NCBI GenBank assembly: GCA_017848965.1
Contig: JAFIHA010000040.1
Span: forward strand, 18,560 to 82,559
Source of the DNA: Dechloromonas aromatica (nom. nud.)
Lineage (GTDB): Bacteria; Pseudomonadota; Gammaproteobacteria; Burkholderiales; Rhodocyclaceae
Length of the DNA stretch: 64,000 nucleotides
Direction of reading: 5' to 3'
In this document: positions 1 through 8,844 of the stretch, piece after piece
How the letters are laid out: each line of letters opens with the position of its first letter
How positions within the stretch are numbered: position 1 is the stretch's first letter
Translations under genes and position numbers: made by a program
The notes under the pieces: generated by a model
Seen by the model: only the letters and a program-made list of their open reading frames with translations
What the model was told of the DNA's origin: nothing
Databases searched by the model: none

Positions 1-669
1 CGAATGCCCCAGGCGGATGTCGGTTTCCGGACTGCTGACCTGCGGACAGGCGCCCAATACCTGGTCGCGGAAGCAGTTGCCGGCCTTGAGCAGCAGTACC
101 TCGTCGCCGGCAACTTCCTCGGGGGCGATGGCGGCGCGCTTCTCCCAGGGATGGCCGCGCGGCACGATGACCTTGAAACGCTCGTCGTAGAGGGGGCGGG
201 TCAGCACCCCGGGAAGGTCGAAAGGCAGCGCGATGATGGCGACATCGATGTCGTTGTCGCGCAGCATGTCAGCCAGGTTGGCCGTCATGTTCTCTTCGAT
301 CGCCAGCGGCATGTTCGGCGCGATCGCCTTCAGCGAATGGATCAATTGCGGCAGCAGGTAGGGGCCTATCGTATGGATGATCCCCAGGCGCAGGTGGCCG
401 TCGAGCTGATCGCGGCCGCTCTGGGCAATCTGCCGCACCTTCTCTGCCTCACCGAGAGCCAGTTGCGCCTGTTCGACCACCTTGCTGCCGACCAGGCTGG
501 GGCTGACGAAGCCCTTGCCGCGCTCGAAAAGTTGCACGCCAAGCTCATCCTCGAGGCGGGCAATGGCCACGCTCAGGGTCGGCTGGCTGACGGAACAGCG
601 CTCGGCGGCACGGCTGAAATTCTTTTCCTGGGCAAGCGCCACGATGTAACGCAGTTCGGTCAGGGTCAT
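1..669 (-). CDS. oxyR: OxyR-like LysR-family regulator (3' end outside window)
   Basis: LysR-type transcription factor of the OxyR class, cut by the window edge; about 223 N-terminal residues are present. The first ~60 residues form the winged HTH (MTLTELRYIVALAQEKNFSRAA, then a segment containing SVSQPTLSVAI). The ligand domain follows. Around residue 200 it reads KAGNCFRDQVLGACP, which aligns with the redox region of E. coli OxyR: two cysteines nine residues apart, at the Cys199/Cys208 positions. It should therefore sense peroxide through a disulfide. It diverges from the cytochrome c peroxidase gene, and an OxyR-pattern site lies between them. The start is the ATG at 667-669 on the reverse strand. 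Confidence 0.88.
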   Translation of the reverse strand, partial: MTLTELRYIVALAQEKNFSRAAERCSVSQPTLSVAIARLEDELGVQLFERGKGFVSPSLVGSKVVEQAQLALGEAEKVRQIAQSGRDQLDGHLRLGIIHTIGPYLLPQLIHSLKAIAPNMPLAIEENMTANLADMLRDNDIDVAIIALPFDLPGVLTRPLYDERFKVIVPRGHPWEKRAAIAPEEVAGDEVLLLKAGNCFRDQVLGACPQVSSPETDIRLGHS

Positions 670-711
670 GCCGGTTTCCTCCTAAGACTGGGGATCATAC
701 CCTCATGATTT

Positions 712-748
712 ATAGGGGATACCTATGGTTACTATAGGGAAATCCCAT
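712..748. promoter_or_regulatory. OxyR-pattern binding site
   Basis: Four tetramers lie at 7-bp spacing: ATAG (712-715), CTAT (723-726), ATAG (734-737) and CCAT (745-748). This is the ATAG-N7-CTAT-N7-ATAG-N7-CTAT pattern of OxyR tetramer sites with one mismatch in the last block. It sits between oxyR and the peroxidase gene, so it could serve OxyR autoregulation and peroxidase control together. Confidence 0.8.
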
Positions 749-756
749 AAAAACCA

Positions 757-770
757 TTGATTTGGATCAA
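757..770. promoter_or_regulatory. Perfect FNR/ANR box upstream of the peroxidase
   Basis: TTGAT-TTGG-ATCAA matches the FNR consensus TTGAT-N4-ATCAA exactly. Its centre is about 41 bp upstream of the start site expected from a -10-like GAGAAT at 792-797. That is the class II activator position. It implies induction of the downstream peroxidase at low oxygen. The box starts 8 bp after the OxyR-pattern site. Confidence 0.8.
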
Positions 771-831
771 ATTTGCAAATTTCTCAAGGGTGAGAATGGT
801 CCGGCAAATTTCACAACGAGGGAGATCAATA

Positions 832-1830
832 ATGAAACGTACCGTCCTTTCCGCCGCCATCCTCCTGCTCTCTGGCATGGCCCTGCAGGGTGCCGCGCAG
901 GCCGCCAGCGACGAACCGATCCAGCCGATCAAGCCGCCCGCCAGCATCAATGTCGGCATGGTCGAACTGGGCAAGAAACTGTACTTCGACCCGCGCCTGT
1001 CCAAATCCGGCATCATGTCCTGCAACACCTGCCACAACCTGTCGATGGGCGGGACCGACAACATTCCGACCTCGGTTGGTGACCACTGGCAGCAAGGCCC
1101 GATCAACGCACCGACGGTACTCAACTCCAGCCTCAACCTGGCCCAGTTCTGGGACGGCCGCGCTGCCGACCTGAAGGCGCAGGCTGGCGGTCCGATCGCC
1201 AACCCGGGGGAAATGGCTTTCACACACACCTTGGCGGTCAACGTGCTGCAGTCGATTCCGGGCTATGTCCGCGAATTCAAGATGGTCTTCGGCAAGGACA
1301 AGATCGATATCGACCAGGTGACGCTGGCCATTGCCGAATTCGAGAAGACCCTGGTGACGCCGAACTCGCGCTTCGACCAGTGGCTGCTTGGCAAGAAGGA
1401 TGCGCTGAGCAAGGACGAGTTGGAAGGCTACGCGCTGTTCAAGGACAGCGGCTGCGTCGCCTGTCACAATGGCGAAGCCGTTGGCGGCAATTCCTTCCAG
1501 AAGATGGGCATCGTCGAGCCGTACAAGGGCAAGATGTCGGATGGTCGCGCCGCCGTCACCGGCAAGGATGAAGATCGCTTCAACTTCAAGGTGCCGACCT
1601 TGCGCAACGTCGAAATGACCTATCCGTACTTCCATGACGGTGCCGCCAACACGCTGACCGAGGCGGTCGACGTGATGGGCCGCCTGCAACTGGGCAAGAA
1701 GTTCACCAAGGACGAAAACGCCAAGGTCGTTGCCTTCCTGAAGACCCTGACCGGCGACCAGCCGAACTTCACGATGCCGATCCTGCCGCCGTCCTCCGAC
1801 GCGACACCGCGTCCGACGCCGTTCAAATAA
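832..1830 (+). CDS. ccpA: Di-haem cytochrome c peroxidase, periplasmic
   Basis: Bacterial cytochrome c peroxidase (CcpA/MauG family) of 332 residues. It reduces H2O2 to water in the periplasm with electrons from c-type cytochromes. A Sec signal peptide spans residues ~1-24, ending near GAAQAAS. Two haem-binding motifs are present: CNTCH near residue 64, which is the low-potential peroxidatic haem in this family, and CVACH near residue 210, the electron-entry haem. The ATG at 832 was chosen because it gives a clean signal peptide and follows a GGGAG ribosome site; an in-frame start at 757 would add residues before the signal peptide. The OxyR-pattern and FNR sites upstream suggest combined peroxide and anoxia control. 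The ccm operon downstream makes the machinery that attaches its haems. Confidence 0.93.
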   Translation: MKRTVLSAAILLLSGMALQGAAQAASDEPIQPIKPPASINVGMVELGKKLYFDPRLSKSGIMSCNTCHNLSMGGTDNIPTSVGDHWQQGPINAPTVLNSSLNLAQFWDGRAADLKAQAGGPIANPGEMAFTHTLAVNVLQSIPGYVREFKMVFGKDKIDIDQVTLAIAEFEKTLVTPNSRFDQWLLGKKDALSKDELEGYALFKDSGCVACHNGEAVGGNSFQKMGIVEPYKGKMSDGRAAVTGKDEDRFNFKVPTLRNVEMTYPYFHDGAANTLTEAVDVMGRLQLGKKFTKDENAKVVAFLKTLTGDQPNFTMPILPPSSDATPRPTPFK

Positions 1831-1853
1831 GCGCTAATACCGCCTCTCGATTT

Positions 1854-1879
1854 CCGGGGGCTGCGGCCCCCGTTTTTTT
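1854..1879 (+). terminator. Rho-independent terminator after ccpA
   Basis: A GC-rich hairpin (CGGGGGC, short loop, GCCCCCG at about 1855-1872) is followed by seven Ts (1873-1879). Confidence 0.9.
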
Positions 1880-1883
1880 CGAT

Positions 1884-1911
1884 TTGATTCACCGCAAACT
1901 GCCGGTACACT
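1884..1911 (+). promoter_or_regulatory. Candidate sigma-70 promoter for the ccm operon
   Basis: TTGATT (1884-1889) and TACACT (1906-1911) are separated by 16 bp, between the ccpA terminator and ccmA. Each hexamer matches the consensus at four positions. Confidence 0.45.
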
Positions 1912-1954
1912 GGCGCGTCCATAATACGTGCCGGATAAATCCCGGGCCCTGACC

Positions 1955-2569
1955 ATGCTGGAAGCCGACAATCTGGAATGCGTGCGCGGCGAGCGCCGCC
2001 TGTTCGCAGGCCTGAGCTTCAAGCTGGAAGCCGGAGAATTGCTCTATCTGCAGGGCCGTAACGGTGCCGGCAAGACCAGCCTCTTGCGCATGTTGATCGG
2101 CCTGCTGCCACCAGAGGCCGGCGACATCCGCTGGCAGGGCGAAGCGATCCGCCGCCGCCGCGACGACTACCACGCCGCCCTCTGCTATCTCGGTCACCTC
2201 AACGCGATCAAGGAAGAACTGACGCCGCTCGAGAACCTGCTGGCTGGCGCGCGCCTGGCCGGCGAAACCTTGTCCGAGGACGACGCGATCGATGCTCTGG
2301 AACAGGTCGGCCTCGCCGGCCGCGAGGATCTCGCCTGCAAGTATTTGTCGCAGGGACAGAAGCGGCGCGTCGCGCTGGCTCGCCTGGTGATCGACCGGCG
2401 GCCGCTGTGGATTCTCGACGAACCTTTCGTCGCTCTCGACGTCGGCGCGGTCGACTGGCTGGCCGGGGTGATCTCGGCGCACCTGCAGCGCGGCGGCATG
2501 GCGGTGATGACGACGCATCAGCCGGTGGCGATTCCCGCCGGCACGGTGCGCGAACTGCGCATCGGCTGA
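1955..2569 (+). CDS. ccmA: Haem exporter ATPase CcmA
   Basis: ATP-binding subunit of the CcmABCD complex, which releases haem-loaded CcmE in System I cytochrome c maturation. 204 residues, normal for CcmA. The Walker A motif GRNGAGKTS is near residue 32, the ABC signature LSQGQKRRVALARL near 130, and Walker B LWILDEPF near 150. An upstream in-frame GTG at 1928 would add nine residues. The ATG at 1955 (MLEADNLECVRG) was preferred because it begins the standard ABC fold. It is the first gene of the ccm operon. Confidence 0.95.
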   Translation: MLEADNLECVRGERRLFAGLSFKLEAGELLYLQGRNGAGKTSLLRMLIGLLPPEAGDIRWQGEAIRRRRDDYHAALCYLGHLNAIKEELTPLENLLAGARLAGETLSEDDAIDALEQVGLAGREDLACKYLSQGQKRRVALARLVIDRRPLWILDEPFVALDVGAVDWLAGVISAHLQRGGMAVMTTHQPVAIPAGTVRELRIG

Positions 2570-2578
2570 GGCTCATAG

Positions 2579-3247
2579 ATGTTCGATATCGTCTTCACCG
2601 TGATCGCCCGCGACCTGAAACTGGCCATGCGCCGCCAGGCCGACATCGTCTCCGCGCTCTTTTTCTTCATCATCGTCGTCAGCCTCTTTCCGCTCGGCAT
2701 CGGTCCGGAACTCGATCTGCTGCGCCAGCTGGCGCCCGGCGTGCTGTGGGTTGCCGCTCTGCTGGCGACGATGCTGTCGTTGCCCCGTCTGTTCGCCGAT
2801 GACTTGCGCGACGGCACGCTGGAGCAGTTAGCCCTGTCGCCACACCCGCTGGGCCTCGTGGTGACCGGCAAGGTGATCGCTCACTGGCTGGTTTCCGGCC
2901 TGCCGCTGGCGCTGATCGCGCCGGTGCTCGGCATTCAGTTCGATCTCGCCGGCGATGCCCTGTTCGTGCTCACCGCCGCCATCCTGCTCGGTACCCCGGC
3001 ACTGTCCGGCATCGGCGCCATTGGTGCGGCGCTGACCCTGGGTCTGCGCGGCGGTGGCGTACTTTTGTCGTTACTGGTTCTCCCTCTTTACATTCCGGTG
3101 CTAATATTCGGCGCTGGCGCAGTTGATGCGACGGTGTCCGGTCTCGGGGGGGAAGGACACTTATCACTGCTCGCTGCCATGACCATCGCCGCAATCGGTT
3201 TCGCCCCCTGGGCGTCGGCTGCGGCCCTGAAGATCGCCCTCGAATGA
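2579..3247 (+). CDS. ccmB: Haem exporter permease CcmB
   Basis: Six-helix inner-membrane permease that pairs with CcmA. 222 residues, with a short cytoplasmic N-terminus (MFDIVFTVIARDLKLAMRRQ) characteristic of CcmB and then long hydrophobic segments, e.g. SALFFFIIVVSLFPLGIG. It lies 9 bp after ccmA, and its stop overlaps the ccmC start by 4 bp, which indicates translational coupling. Confidence 0.95.
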   Translation: MFDIVFTVIARDLKLAMRRQADIVSALFFFIIVVSLFPLGIGPELDLLRQLAPGVLWVAALLATMLSLPRLFADDLRDGTLEQLALSPHPLGLVVTGKVIAHWLVSGLPLALIAPVLGIQFDLAGDALFVLTAAILLGTPALSGIGAIGAALTLGLRGGGVLLSLLVLPLYIPVLIFGAGAVDATVSGLGGEGHLSLLAAMTIAAIGFAPWASAAALKIALE

Positions 3248-3996
3248 ACGACCGCTTCAATCTTTACCGATTCGCTTCGCCAGCCACCTTCTACCCGCTG
3301 GCCGGCAAGATGATCCCCTGGTTTGTCGCCCTCGCCGTCCTGTTCGGGATCGCCGGGCTTTACATCGGGATGCTCGTTGCACCGACCGACTTCCAGCAGG
3401 GCGAGGGCTACCGGATCATCTTCATCCACGTGCCGACCTCCTGGCTGAGCATGTTCATCTACCTGGTGATGGCCTTCTGGGCGGCAATCGGCCTGGCCTT
3501 CAACACCCGCCTGTCGGGAATGATGGCGCGGGCGCTGGCGCCGACCGGCGCGCTGATGGCCTTCCTCTCGTTGTGGACCGGCGCCCTCTGGGGCAAGCCG
3601 ATGTGGGGGACGTGGTGGGTCTGGGACGCGCGCCTGACCTCGGAACTGATCCTCCTCTTCCTCTACATCGGCTATCTGGCGCTGGTCGCCGCGATCGACG
3701 ACCCGCGCCGCGCCGACAAGGCCGGCGGCATCCTGCTGCTGGTCGGCGTGGTCAACGTGCCGATCATCTATTTTTCGGTCAAATGGTGGAACACGCTGCA
3801 CCAGGGTTCCAGCGTCAATTTCGCCAAGTCGTCGATGGCCGAGGTCATGTTGTGGGGGATGCTGCTGATGGCCCTGTCGTTCTGGATGTACAGCATCGCC
3901 GTTGCGCTGGCCCGGGTCCGTACCCTGATGCTCGAACGCGAGCGCAATACCGACTGGGTCCGGGCAGAGCTGACGCGGACCGGGGAAATGCAATGA
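3244..3996 (+). CDS. ccmC: Haem handling protein CcmC
   Basis: Inner-membrane protein that presents haem to CcmE. 250 residues with about six membrane helices. It carries the tryptophan-rich periplasmic WWD signature ([14 protein letters not shown], residues ~121-134) and flanking histidines (IFIHVPTSW and [10 protein letters not shown]) that ligate haem in this family. It overlaps ccmB and ccmD by 4 bp on either side. Confidence 0.95.
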   Translation: MNDRFNLYRFASPATFYPLAGKMIPWFVALAVLFGIAGLYIGMLVAPTDFQQGEGYRIIFIHVPTSWLSMFIYLVMAFWAAIGLAFNTRLSGMMARALAPTGALMAFLSLWTGALWGKPMWGTWWVWDARLTSELILLFLYIGYLALVAAIDDPRRADKAGGILLLVGVVNVPIIYFSVKWWNTLHQGSSVNFAKSSMAEVMLWGMLLMALSFWMYSIAVALARVRTLMLERERNTDWVRAELTRTGEMQ

Positions 3997-4181
3997 TCTA
4001 CTGGAACAGTTTCGCCGATTTCATCGCCATGGGCGGCTACGGATTCTATGTCTGGGGCTCCTTTGGCGTCACCGCGCTGGTCATGCTGATCGAACCGATA
4101 GTCGTCGGTCGCTCGCGCAAGACGACCATCGCCCGCCTGAAGCGCCAGTTGCGCGCAGAATCCCGGAGCAAGGAAGCATGA
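3993..4181 (+). CDS. ccmD: Haem exporter accessory protein CcmD
   Basis: Small single-helix inner-membrane protein of 62 residues needed to release haem-loaded CcmE from CcmABC. The membrane segment ([20 protein letters not shown]) is followed by a basic cytoplasmic tail ([17 protein letters not shown]), the usual CcmD design. The start ATG overlaps the ccmC stop and the end overlaps ccmE. Position and design identify it despite weak sequence conservation in this family. Confidence 0.9.
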   Translation: MIYWNSFADFIAMGGYGFYVWGSFGVTALVMLIEPIVVGRSRKTTIARLKRQLRAESRSKEA

Positions 4182-4669
4182 AGTCCCGCCACAAGAAAAT
4201 GGCCCTGATCGTCGGGGCGCTGGCGCTCGTCGGCGTCATTTCGGCCCTGGTGCTGAACGCGCTGAACAGCAACATCGCCCTTTACATCTCGCCGACCGAC
4301 GTCGCCCAGGGCAAGGCCCCGCAGGACAAGCTGTTCCGTATCGGCGGCCTGGTCAAGGAAGCCAGCATCCAGCGGCAGGCTGACGGGGTGACCATCCGTT
4401 TCATCGTCACCGATACCGAGCACGATATCGTCGTCGACTACGTCGGCATCCTTCCCGACCTCTTCGTGGAAGGCAAGGGGGCGGTTGCCCAGGGGCGCCT
4501 GCTGCCGGACGGCACGTTCAAGGCGCAGGAAGTTCTGGCCAAGCACGACGAGAACTACATGCCGCCGGAAGCGGCCAAGGCGCTCAACGACGCGCACGAG
4601 CGCGGCGTCCAGAAGGCCGCCGCGCAGGGACAACCGGCGGCGACGGCACCGCAACCCGCGAGTAACTGA
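4178..4669 (+). CDS. ccmE: Periplasmic haem chaperone CcmE
   Basis: Membrane-anchored haem chaperone of 163 residues. A basic N-terminus and one signal anchor ([18 protein letters not shown]) precede an OB-fold domain. The covalent haem-binding histidine lies in [12 protein letters not shown] (about residues 124-135), matching the HxxxY signature. The proline/alanine-rich C-terminal tail is typical. It overlaps ccmD and lies 2 bp before ccmF. Confidence 0.95.
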   Translation: MKSRHKKMALIVGALALVGVISALVLNALNSNIALYISPTDVAQGKAPQDKLFRIGGLVKEASIQRQADGVTIRFIVTDTEHDIVVDYVGILPDLFVEGKGAVAQGRLLPDGTFKAQEVLAKHDENYMPPEAAKALNDAHERGVQKAAAQGQPAATAPQPASN

Positions 4670-4671
4670 GC

Positions 4672-6669
4672 ATGATTCCTGAACTTGGCCATTTCGCCCT
4701 GATCCTGGCGGCGCTGGTTGCGCTCCTGCTGGGCACCCTTCCCCTGATTGGCGCCCATAACGGCAATCAACCCTGGACCGCCATCTGCCGGCCGGCGGCC
4801 GGCGCCTTCTCCCTGCTGGTTACGGTTTCCTTTGCCTGCCTGACCTGGGCCTTCGTCGCCAACGATTTTTCCGTTGCCTATGTCGCCCAGCATTCCAATT
4901 CCCTGCTACCGCTTCCCTATCGCATCGCCGCGGTGTGGGGCGGCCACGAGGGCTCGTTGCTGTTGTGGATGCAGATGCTCGCCTGCTGGCTGCTGGCGGT
5001 ACGCCTTTTCTCGCGGCAATTGCCGGAGGTGATGCTGGCCCGCGTGCTCGGCTCCCTGGGGCTGGTGTCCTTCGGTTTCCTGCTCTTCATCCTGATCACC
5101 TCGAATCCCTTCGAACGCCTGTTACCTGGCGTTGCCGAGGGGCGCGACCTGAATCCCCTGCTCCAGGATCCGGGCATGGTCATCCACCCGCCGCTGCTCT
5201 ACATGGGTTACGTCGGTTTCTCGGTGGCCTACGCCTTCGCCATCGCCGCCCTCCTCTCCGGTAAGCTCGATGCCGCCTGGGCGCGCTGGTCGCGGCCGTG
5301 GACGACGGGGGCGTGGATCTTCCTGACCCTCGGCATCGCCATGGGCTCGTGGTGGGCCTATTACGAACTGGGCTGGGGCGGCTGGTGGTTCTGGGATCCG
5401 GTCGAAAACGCTTCCTTCATGCCCTGGCTGGTCGGCACGGCGCTGATCCACTCTCTGGCAGTCACCGAAAAACGCGGCAGTTTCAAGAATTGGACAGTGC
5501 TGCTGGCGATTTCGGCGTTCTCGCTGTCGCTGCTCGGCACCTTCCTGGTCCGTTCCGGCGTCCTGACCTCGGTGCATGCCTTCGCCACCGATCCGACGCG
5601 CGGCGTCTTCATCCTGGTCTTCCTGGTCGCCGTGATCGGCACTTCGCTCGCCCTGTTCGCCTGGCGCGCGCCGTCGGTCGGTCTGGGCGGTCGTTTCGGC
5701 CTGATTTCCCGGGAGTCGCTGCTGCTCACCAACAACGTGCTGCTGGTCGTCGCCTGCGCCACCGTCCTGCTCGGCACGCTCTACCCGCTGCTGATCGACG
5801 CCCTCGGTATCGGCAAGATCTCGGTCGGGCCGCCGTATTTCGACACGGTCTTTTTCCCGGTCATGATGCCGGTGCTGTTCCTGATGGGGATCGGCCCCTT
5901 CGCCCGCTGGAAGGAAGCGTCGCTGGGCGAGATCGCGCGCCTCCTGCGCTGGGCTTTTGCCGTCGCCGTCGTGGTGGCGATCGCCGTGCCGCTGCTCTAT
6001 GGCCAGTGGAAGGTACTGACCGCGCTCGGTCTGCTGCTGGCGGCGTGGATCGTCGTCACGGCGCTGATCCACTTCGTCCGTCGCGTCAATCAGACCCGCG
6101 GCGGCCGCGGCTTCGTCGCCGCCGCGCTGGATCAGCCGGCGAGCTTCGTCGGCATGCATGTCGCGCATATCGGTATCGCCGTTTTTGTCGTCGGCGTCAG
6201 CATGGTCAGTACCTATGAAGAGGAAAAGGACGTCAAGATGGGGCCGGGGGATGTCGTCGATGTTGGCGGCTACCAGTTCCGTTTCAACGGCGTCCAGTCT
6301 TTGCAGGGGCCGAACTACCAGGCGGCGCAGGGCGATTTCGACCTGCTTCTGGGCGGCAAGCTGGAGCGCAAGCTGTTCCCGGAAAAACGCAACTACTTCT
6401 CGTCGTCGATGCCGATGACCGAGGCGGCGATCGACGCCGGTCTGCTGCGCGACGTCTATGTCTCGCTCGGCGAGCCGATCGATCCCGACCGGCCGCAAGC
6501 GGAGTGGGCGGTGCGCGTCTATTACAAGCCCTATGTCGACTGGATCTGGGGCGGCTGCGCGATCATGGCGCTGGGCGGCTTGCTGGCCATCCTTGACCGC
6601 CGCTACCGCAGCCGGCGCAAGCCCGCCGCTGATGTCGCCGCGAACGTGCTTGGGGGAAATCAGGGATGA
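4672..6669 (+). CDS. ccmF: Cytochrome c haem lyase subunit CcmF
   Basis: Large polytopic inner-membrane protein of 665 residues that with CcmH ligates haem to apocytochrome c. The WWD domain is clear near residues 235-250 (GGWWFWDPVENASFMPWL). Conserved periplasmic histidines and a membrane-rich architecture fit CcmF/NrfE, and the length is normal. It overlaps ccmG by 4 bp. Confidence 0.96.
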   Translation: MIPELGHFALILAALVALLLGTLPLIGAHNGNQPWTAICRPAAGAFSLLVTVSFACLTWAFVANDFSVAYVAQHSNSLLPLPYRIAAVWGGHEGSLLLWMQMLACWLLAVRLFSRQLPEVMLARVLGSLGLVSFGFLLFILITSNPFERLLPGVAEGRDLNPLLQDPGMVIHPPLLYMGYVGFSVAYAFAIAALLSGKLDAAWARWSRPWTTGAWIFLTLGIAMGSWWAYYELGWGGWWFWDPVENASFMPWLVGTALIHSLAVTEKRGSFKNWTVLLAISAFSLSLLGTFLVRSGVLTSVHAFATDPTRGVFILVFLVAVIGTSLALFAWRAPSVGLGGRFGLISRESLLLTNNVLLVVACATVLLGTLYPLLIDALGIGKISVGPPYFDTVFFPVMMPVLFLMGIGPFARWKEASLGEIARLLRWAFAVAVVVAIAVPLLYGQWKVLTALGLLLAAWIVVTALIHFVRRVNQTRGGRGFVAAALDQPASFVGMHVAHIGIAVFVVGVSMVSTYEEEKDVKMGPGDVVDVGGYQFRFNGVQSLQGPNYQAAQGDFDLLLGGKLERKLFPEKRNYFSSSMPMTEAAIDAGLLRDVYVSLGEPIDPDRPQAEWAVRVYYKPYVDWIWGGCAIMALGGLLAILDRRYRSRRKPAADVAANVLGGNQG

Positions 6670-7250
6670 ATCGCTATTACTGGATACTTGGCGCCTTTGC
6701 CGCGCTGGTCGTGCTGCTCGCCGTCGGTCTCAACCTGAATCCGCGCGAGGTGCCGTCGCCGCTCGTCGGCAAGCCGGCGCCGGCGTTCCGCCTGGCCGTC
6801 CTGGGCAAGGAGGGCGCGACGATGGGGCCGGAAGACATGAAGGGCAAGGTCTGGCTGCTCAATGTCTGGTCCACCTGGTGCGTCTCCTGCCGCCAGGAAC
6901 ACCCGGTGCTCGTCGAGTTCTCGCGCAACGGCCAGGTGCCGGTGGTCGGCCTGAACTACAAGGAACTGCGCGGCGACGGCGAGATCGACATGCGCCGCGT
7001 GCCGCCCGAGCAGGAAGTGCCGCTCGCCGTCAAACGGGCGCAGGGCTGGTTGACCGAGCACGGCAACCCCTATCTGCTGACAGTGATGGACATCGACGGC
7101 CGGGTCGGCATCGATTACGGCGTCTATGGCGTTCCGGAAACCTACGTCATCGACAAGACGGGCGTGATCCGCATGAAGCATACCGGGCCGATCAGCCCGC
7201 AGGTGCTCAAGGACAAGATCCTGCCCCTGGTCGCGGAGCTGAATCGATGA
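6666..7250 (+). CDS. ccmG: Thiol:disulfide oxidoreductase CcmG (DsbE)
   Basis: Membrane-anchored periplasmic thioredoxin-like reductase that keeps apocytochrome CxxCH thiols reduced. 194 residues: an N-terminal anchor (WILGAFAALVVLLAVGL), then the active site WCVSC near residues 77-81 within NVWSTWCVSCRQEHP, and the family cis-proline region GVPETYVID. It overlaps its neighbours on both sides by 4 bp. Confidence 0.95.
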   Translation: MNRYYWILGAFAALVVLLAVGLNLNPREVPSPLVGKPAPAFRLAVLGKEGATMGPEDMKGKVWLLNVWSTWCVSCRQEHPVLVEFSRNGQVPVVGLNYKELRGDGEIDMRRVPPEQEVPLAVKRAQGWLTEHGNPYLLTVMDIDGRVGIDYGVYGVPETYVIDKTGVIRMKHTGPISPQVLKDKILPLVAELNR

Positions 7251-7726
7251 ATTGCGCCCGTATCCTGTTCCTGGTCCTCAGCCTGCTGTCGACGGCGGCC
7301 TACGCCTCGCGCACCAACGAAGCGGCGGTGGCCGACGACCCGGTCGCCGAAAAGCGCCTGCAGGAGTTGTCCAAGGAGCTGCGTTGCCTGGTCTGCCAGA
7401 ACGAGACGATCGCCGACTCCAACGCCGAGCTGGCCGTCGATCTGCGGCGGGAAATCCGCGGCATGATCCATGACGGCAAATCCAACGCCGAGATTCTCGA
7501 TTTCATGGTCAGCCGTTACGGCGATTTCGTGCTCTACCGGCCGCCGGTCAAGGGCATCACCATGCTGCTCTGGGGCGGTCCGCTGGCCCTGCTGCTGATC
7601 GCCATCCTGGCCATGCGCTCCTATCTCAAGCGGCGCAGCCAGCAGACCGCCGCCCAGGCCAAGCCGCTGACGGCCGAGGAAATCCGCCGCGCCGAAGCGT
7701 TGCTCAAGGAAAACGAAGAGAAATGA
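7247..7726 (+). CDS. ccmH: Cytochrome c maturation protein CcmH (CcmL)
   Basis: Periplasmic thiol protein of 159 residues that reduces apocytochrome c or resolves mixed disulfides with it. It has a signal peptide (residues ~1-20), the signature LRCLVCQNETIADSNAELA near residues 46-64 and a C-terminal membrane anchor (GITMLLWGGPLALLLIAILAM). The ATG at 7247 overlaps the ccmG stop, which settles the start; the open frame extends far upstream. It corresponds to the short form (N-terminal half of E. coli CcmH), and ccmI encodes the other half. Confidence 0.94.
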   Translation: MNCARILFLVLSLLSTAAYASRTNEAAVADDPVAEKRLQELSKELRCLVCQNETIADSNAELAVDLRREIRGMIHDGKSNAEILDFMVSRYGDFVLYRPPVKGITMLLWGGPLALLLIAILAMRSYLKRRSQQTAAQAKPLTAEEIRRAEALLKENEEK

Positions 7727-8553
7727 CCCAGTTCGCCCTTTTTGCCACCCTGCTCGTCGTCGTCACGGCGCTGCTGATCATTCCCGGTCTCTGGTTCGGG
7801 CGTCGTCGCCCCAGCGACGCCGACCGCAAGGCCGCCAACCTGGCAATCTTCCGCGATCAACTGGCCGACCTCGAACGCGAACGTCTCGAGGGCAATCTTG
7901 GCGAGGCCGATTTTGCGCAGGCCAAGGTGGAGCTGCAGAAGCGCCTGCTTGAGGAAGTGGGCGAAACCCAGGAGAGCGATGGCGGGCCGGCCACCAGCCG
8001 CAAGACTGCGCTGCTGGTATTGTTCCTGCTGCCGCTGACGGCGGTGGCGGGCTACCTCCTGCTCGGCAATCCGCAGGCGATCGATCCGGCGGCAACCGCG
8101 CCGCAAAAGCAGATGACGGCGGCCGACATCGACGCCATGGTCGCCAAGCTGGCGGCCCGCATGCAGGAGAACCCGGACGACATGAACGGCTGGCTGATGC
8201 TGGCGCGCTCGTACAAGATGCTGGGGCGCTATGGCGAGGCGGTCGACGCCTATGCCAAGGCCGAGCCGGCCATCGAGAAGGATCCGGAATTGCTGGCGAG
8301 CTACGCCGAAACGCTGGCGATGGCGAACGGCAAGGGATTGACCGGCAAGGCCAAGGAGCTGATCGACCAGGCGCTCAAGCTCGATCCCAAGCACGCCCAT
8401 ACCCTCTTCCTGGCCGGTGCCGCGGCAATGGAAGCCGGTGACCGCAAGAACGGCATCGCCTACTGGGAAGCTTTGCTGCCGCAGGTCGAAGCCGGTTCCG
8501 AACTCGACCAGATGCTGCGCAAGGGCATCGAGGAAATGAAGAAGGGCGGCTGA
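7723..8553 (+). CDS. ccmI: Cytochrome c maturation protein CcmI (CycH)
   Basis: TPR-containing apocytochrome chaperone of 276 residues. Two membrane helices (residues ~3-25 and ~92-112) flank a leucine-zipper-like cytoplasmic segment rich in charged residues (FRDQLADLERERLEG). A periplasmic TPR region follows (NGWLMLARSYKMLGRYGEAVDAYAK). It is the last gene of the ccm operon and ends 10 bp before a convergent gene. Confidence 0.92.
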   Translation: MTQFALFATLLVVVTALLIIPGLWFGRRRPSDADRKAANLAIFRDQLADLERERLEGNLGEADFAQAKVELQKRLLEEVGETQESDGGPATSRKTALLVLFLLPLTAVAGYLLLGNPQAIDPAATAPQKQMTAADIDAMVAKLAARMQENPDDMNGWLMLARSYKMLGRYGEAVDAYAKAEPAIEKDPELLASYAETLAMANGKGLTGKAKELIDQALKLDPKHAHTLFLAGAAAMEAGDRKNGIAYWEALLPQVEAGSELDQMLRKGIEEMKKGG

Positions 8554-8563
8554 GCCACCCGCC

Positions 8564-8827
8564 TCAGTTCTGCCCGGTCGCCGCCGGCAGCAAGGGCGGC
8601 GGCAGCATGCCCAGTTCGATCATTTCCGTTTCCACCTTGAGGCGGAGCACGAGCAGGCCGCGCAACGATTCCCTGGCCTTGTCGCCGGCCCAGTCGTCGT
8701 GGTGCTCGGCGAGGCAGGCCTCGATCTCGTAGCGCTTGCTCAGGTCGACTCCGCAAAGCTGGGCGTACTTGTGGATTTCGTGATCCAGCGCGCCGATTTC
8801 CTGATGGTAGTGCTCGAATCCGCTCAT
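8564..8827 (-). CDS. Small conserved-looking protein of unknown function
   Basis: 87 residues, acidic and probably helical, with no signal peptide or membrane segment (starts MSGFEHYHQEIGALDHEIHK). A GGAAACGGG ribosome site precedes the ATG. It lies between the convergent ccm operon and the bidirectional hairpin at 8845-8876, so it is probably transcribed alone. I recognise no family. The cysteine and histidines (YAQLCGVDL, EHHDDW) do not form an obvious metal motif. Confidence 0.6.
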   Translation of the reverse strand: MSGFEHYHQEIGALDHEIHKYAQLCGVDLSKRYEIEACLAEHHDDWAGDKARESLRGLLVLRLKVETEMIELGMLPPPLLPAATGQN

Positions 8828-8844
8828 TTTCCCGTTTCCTGAAG

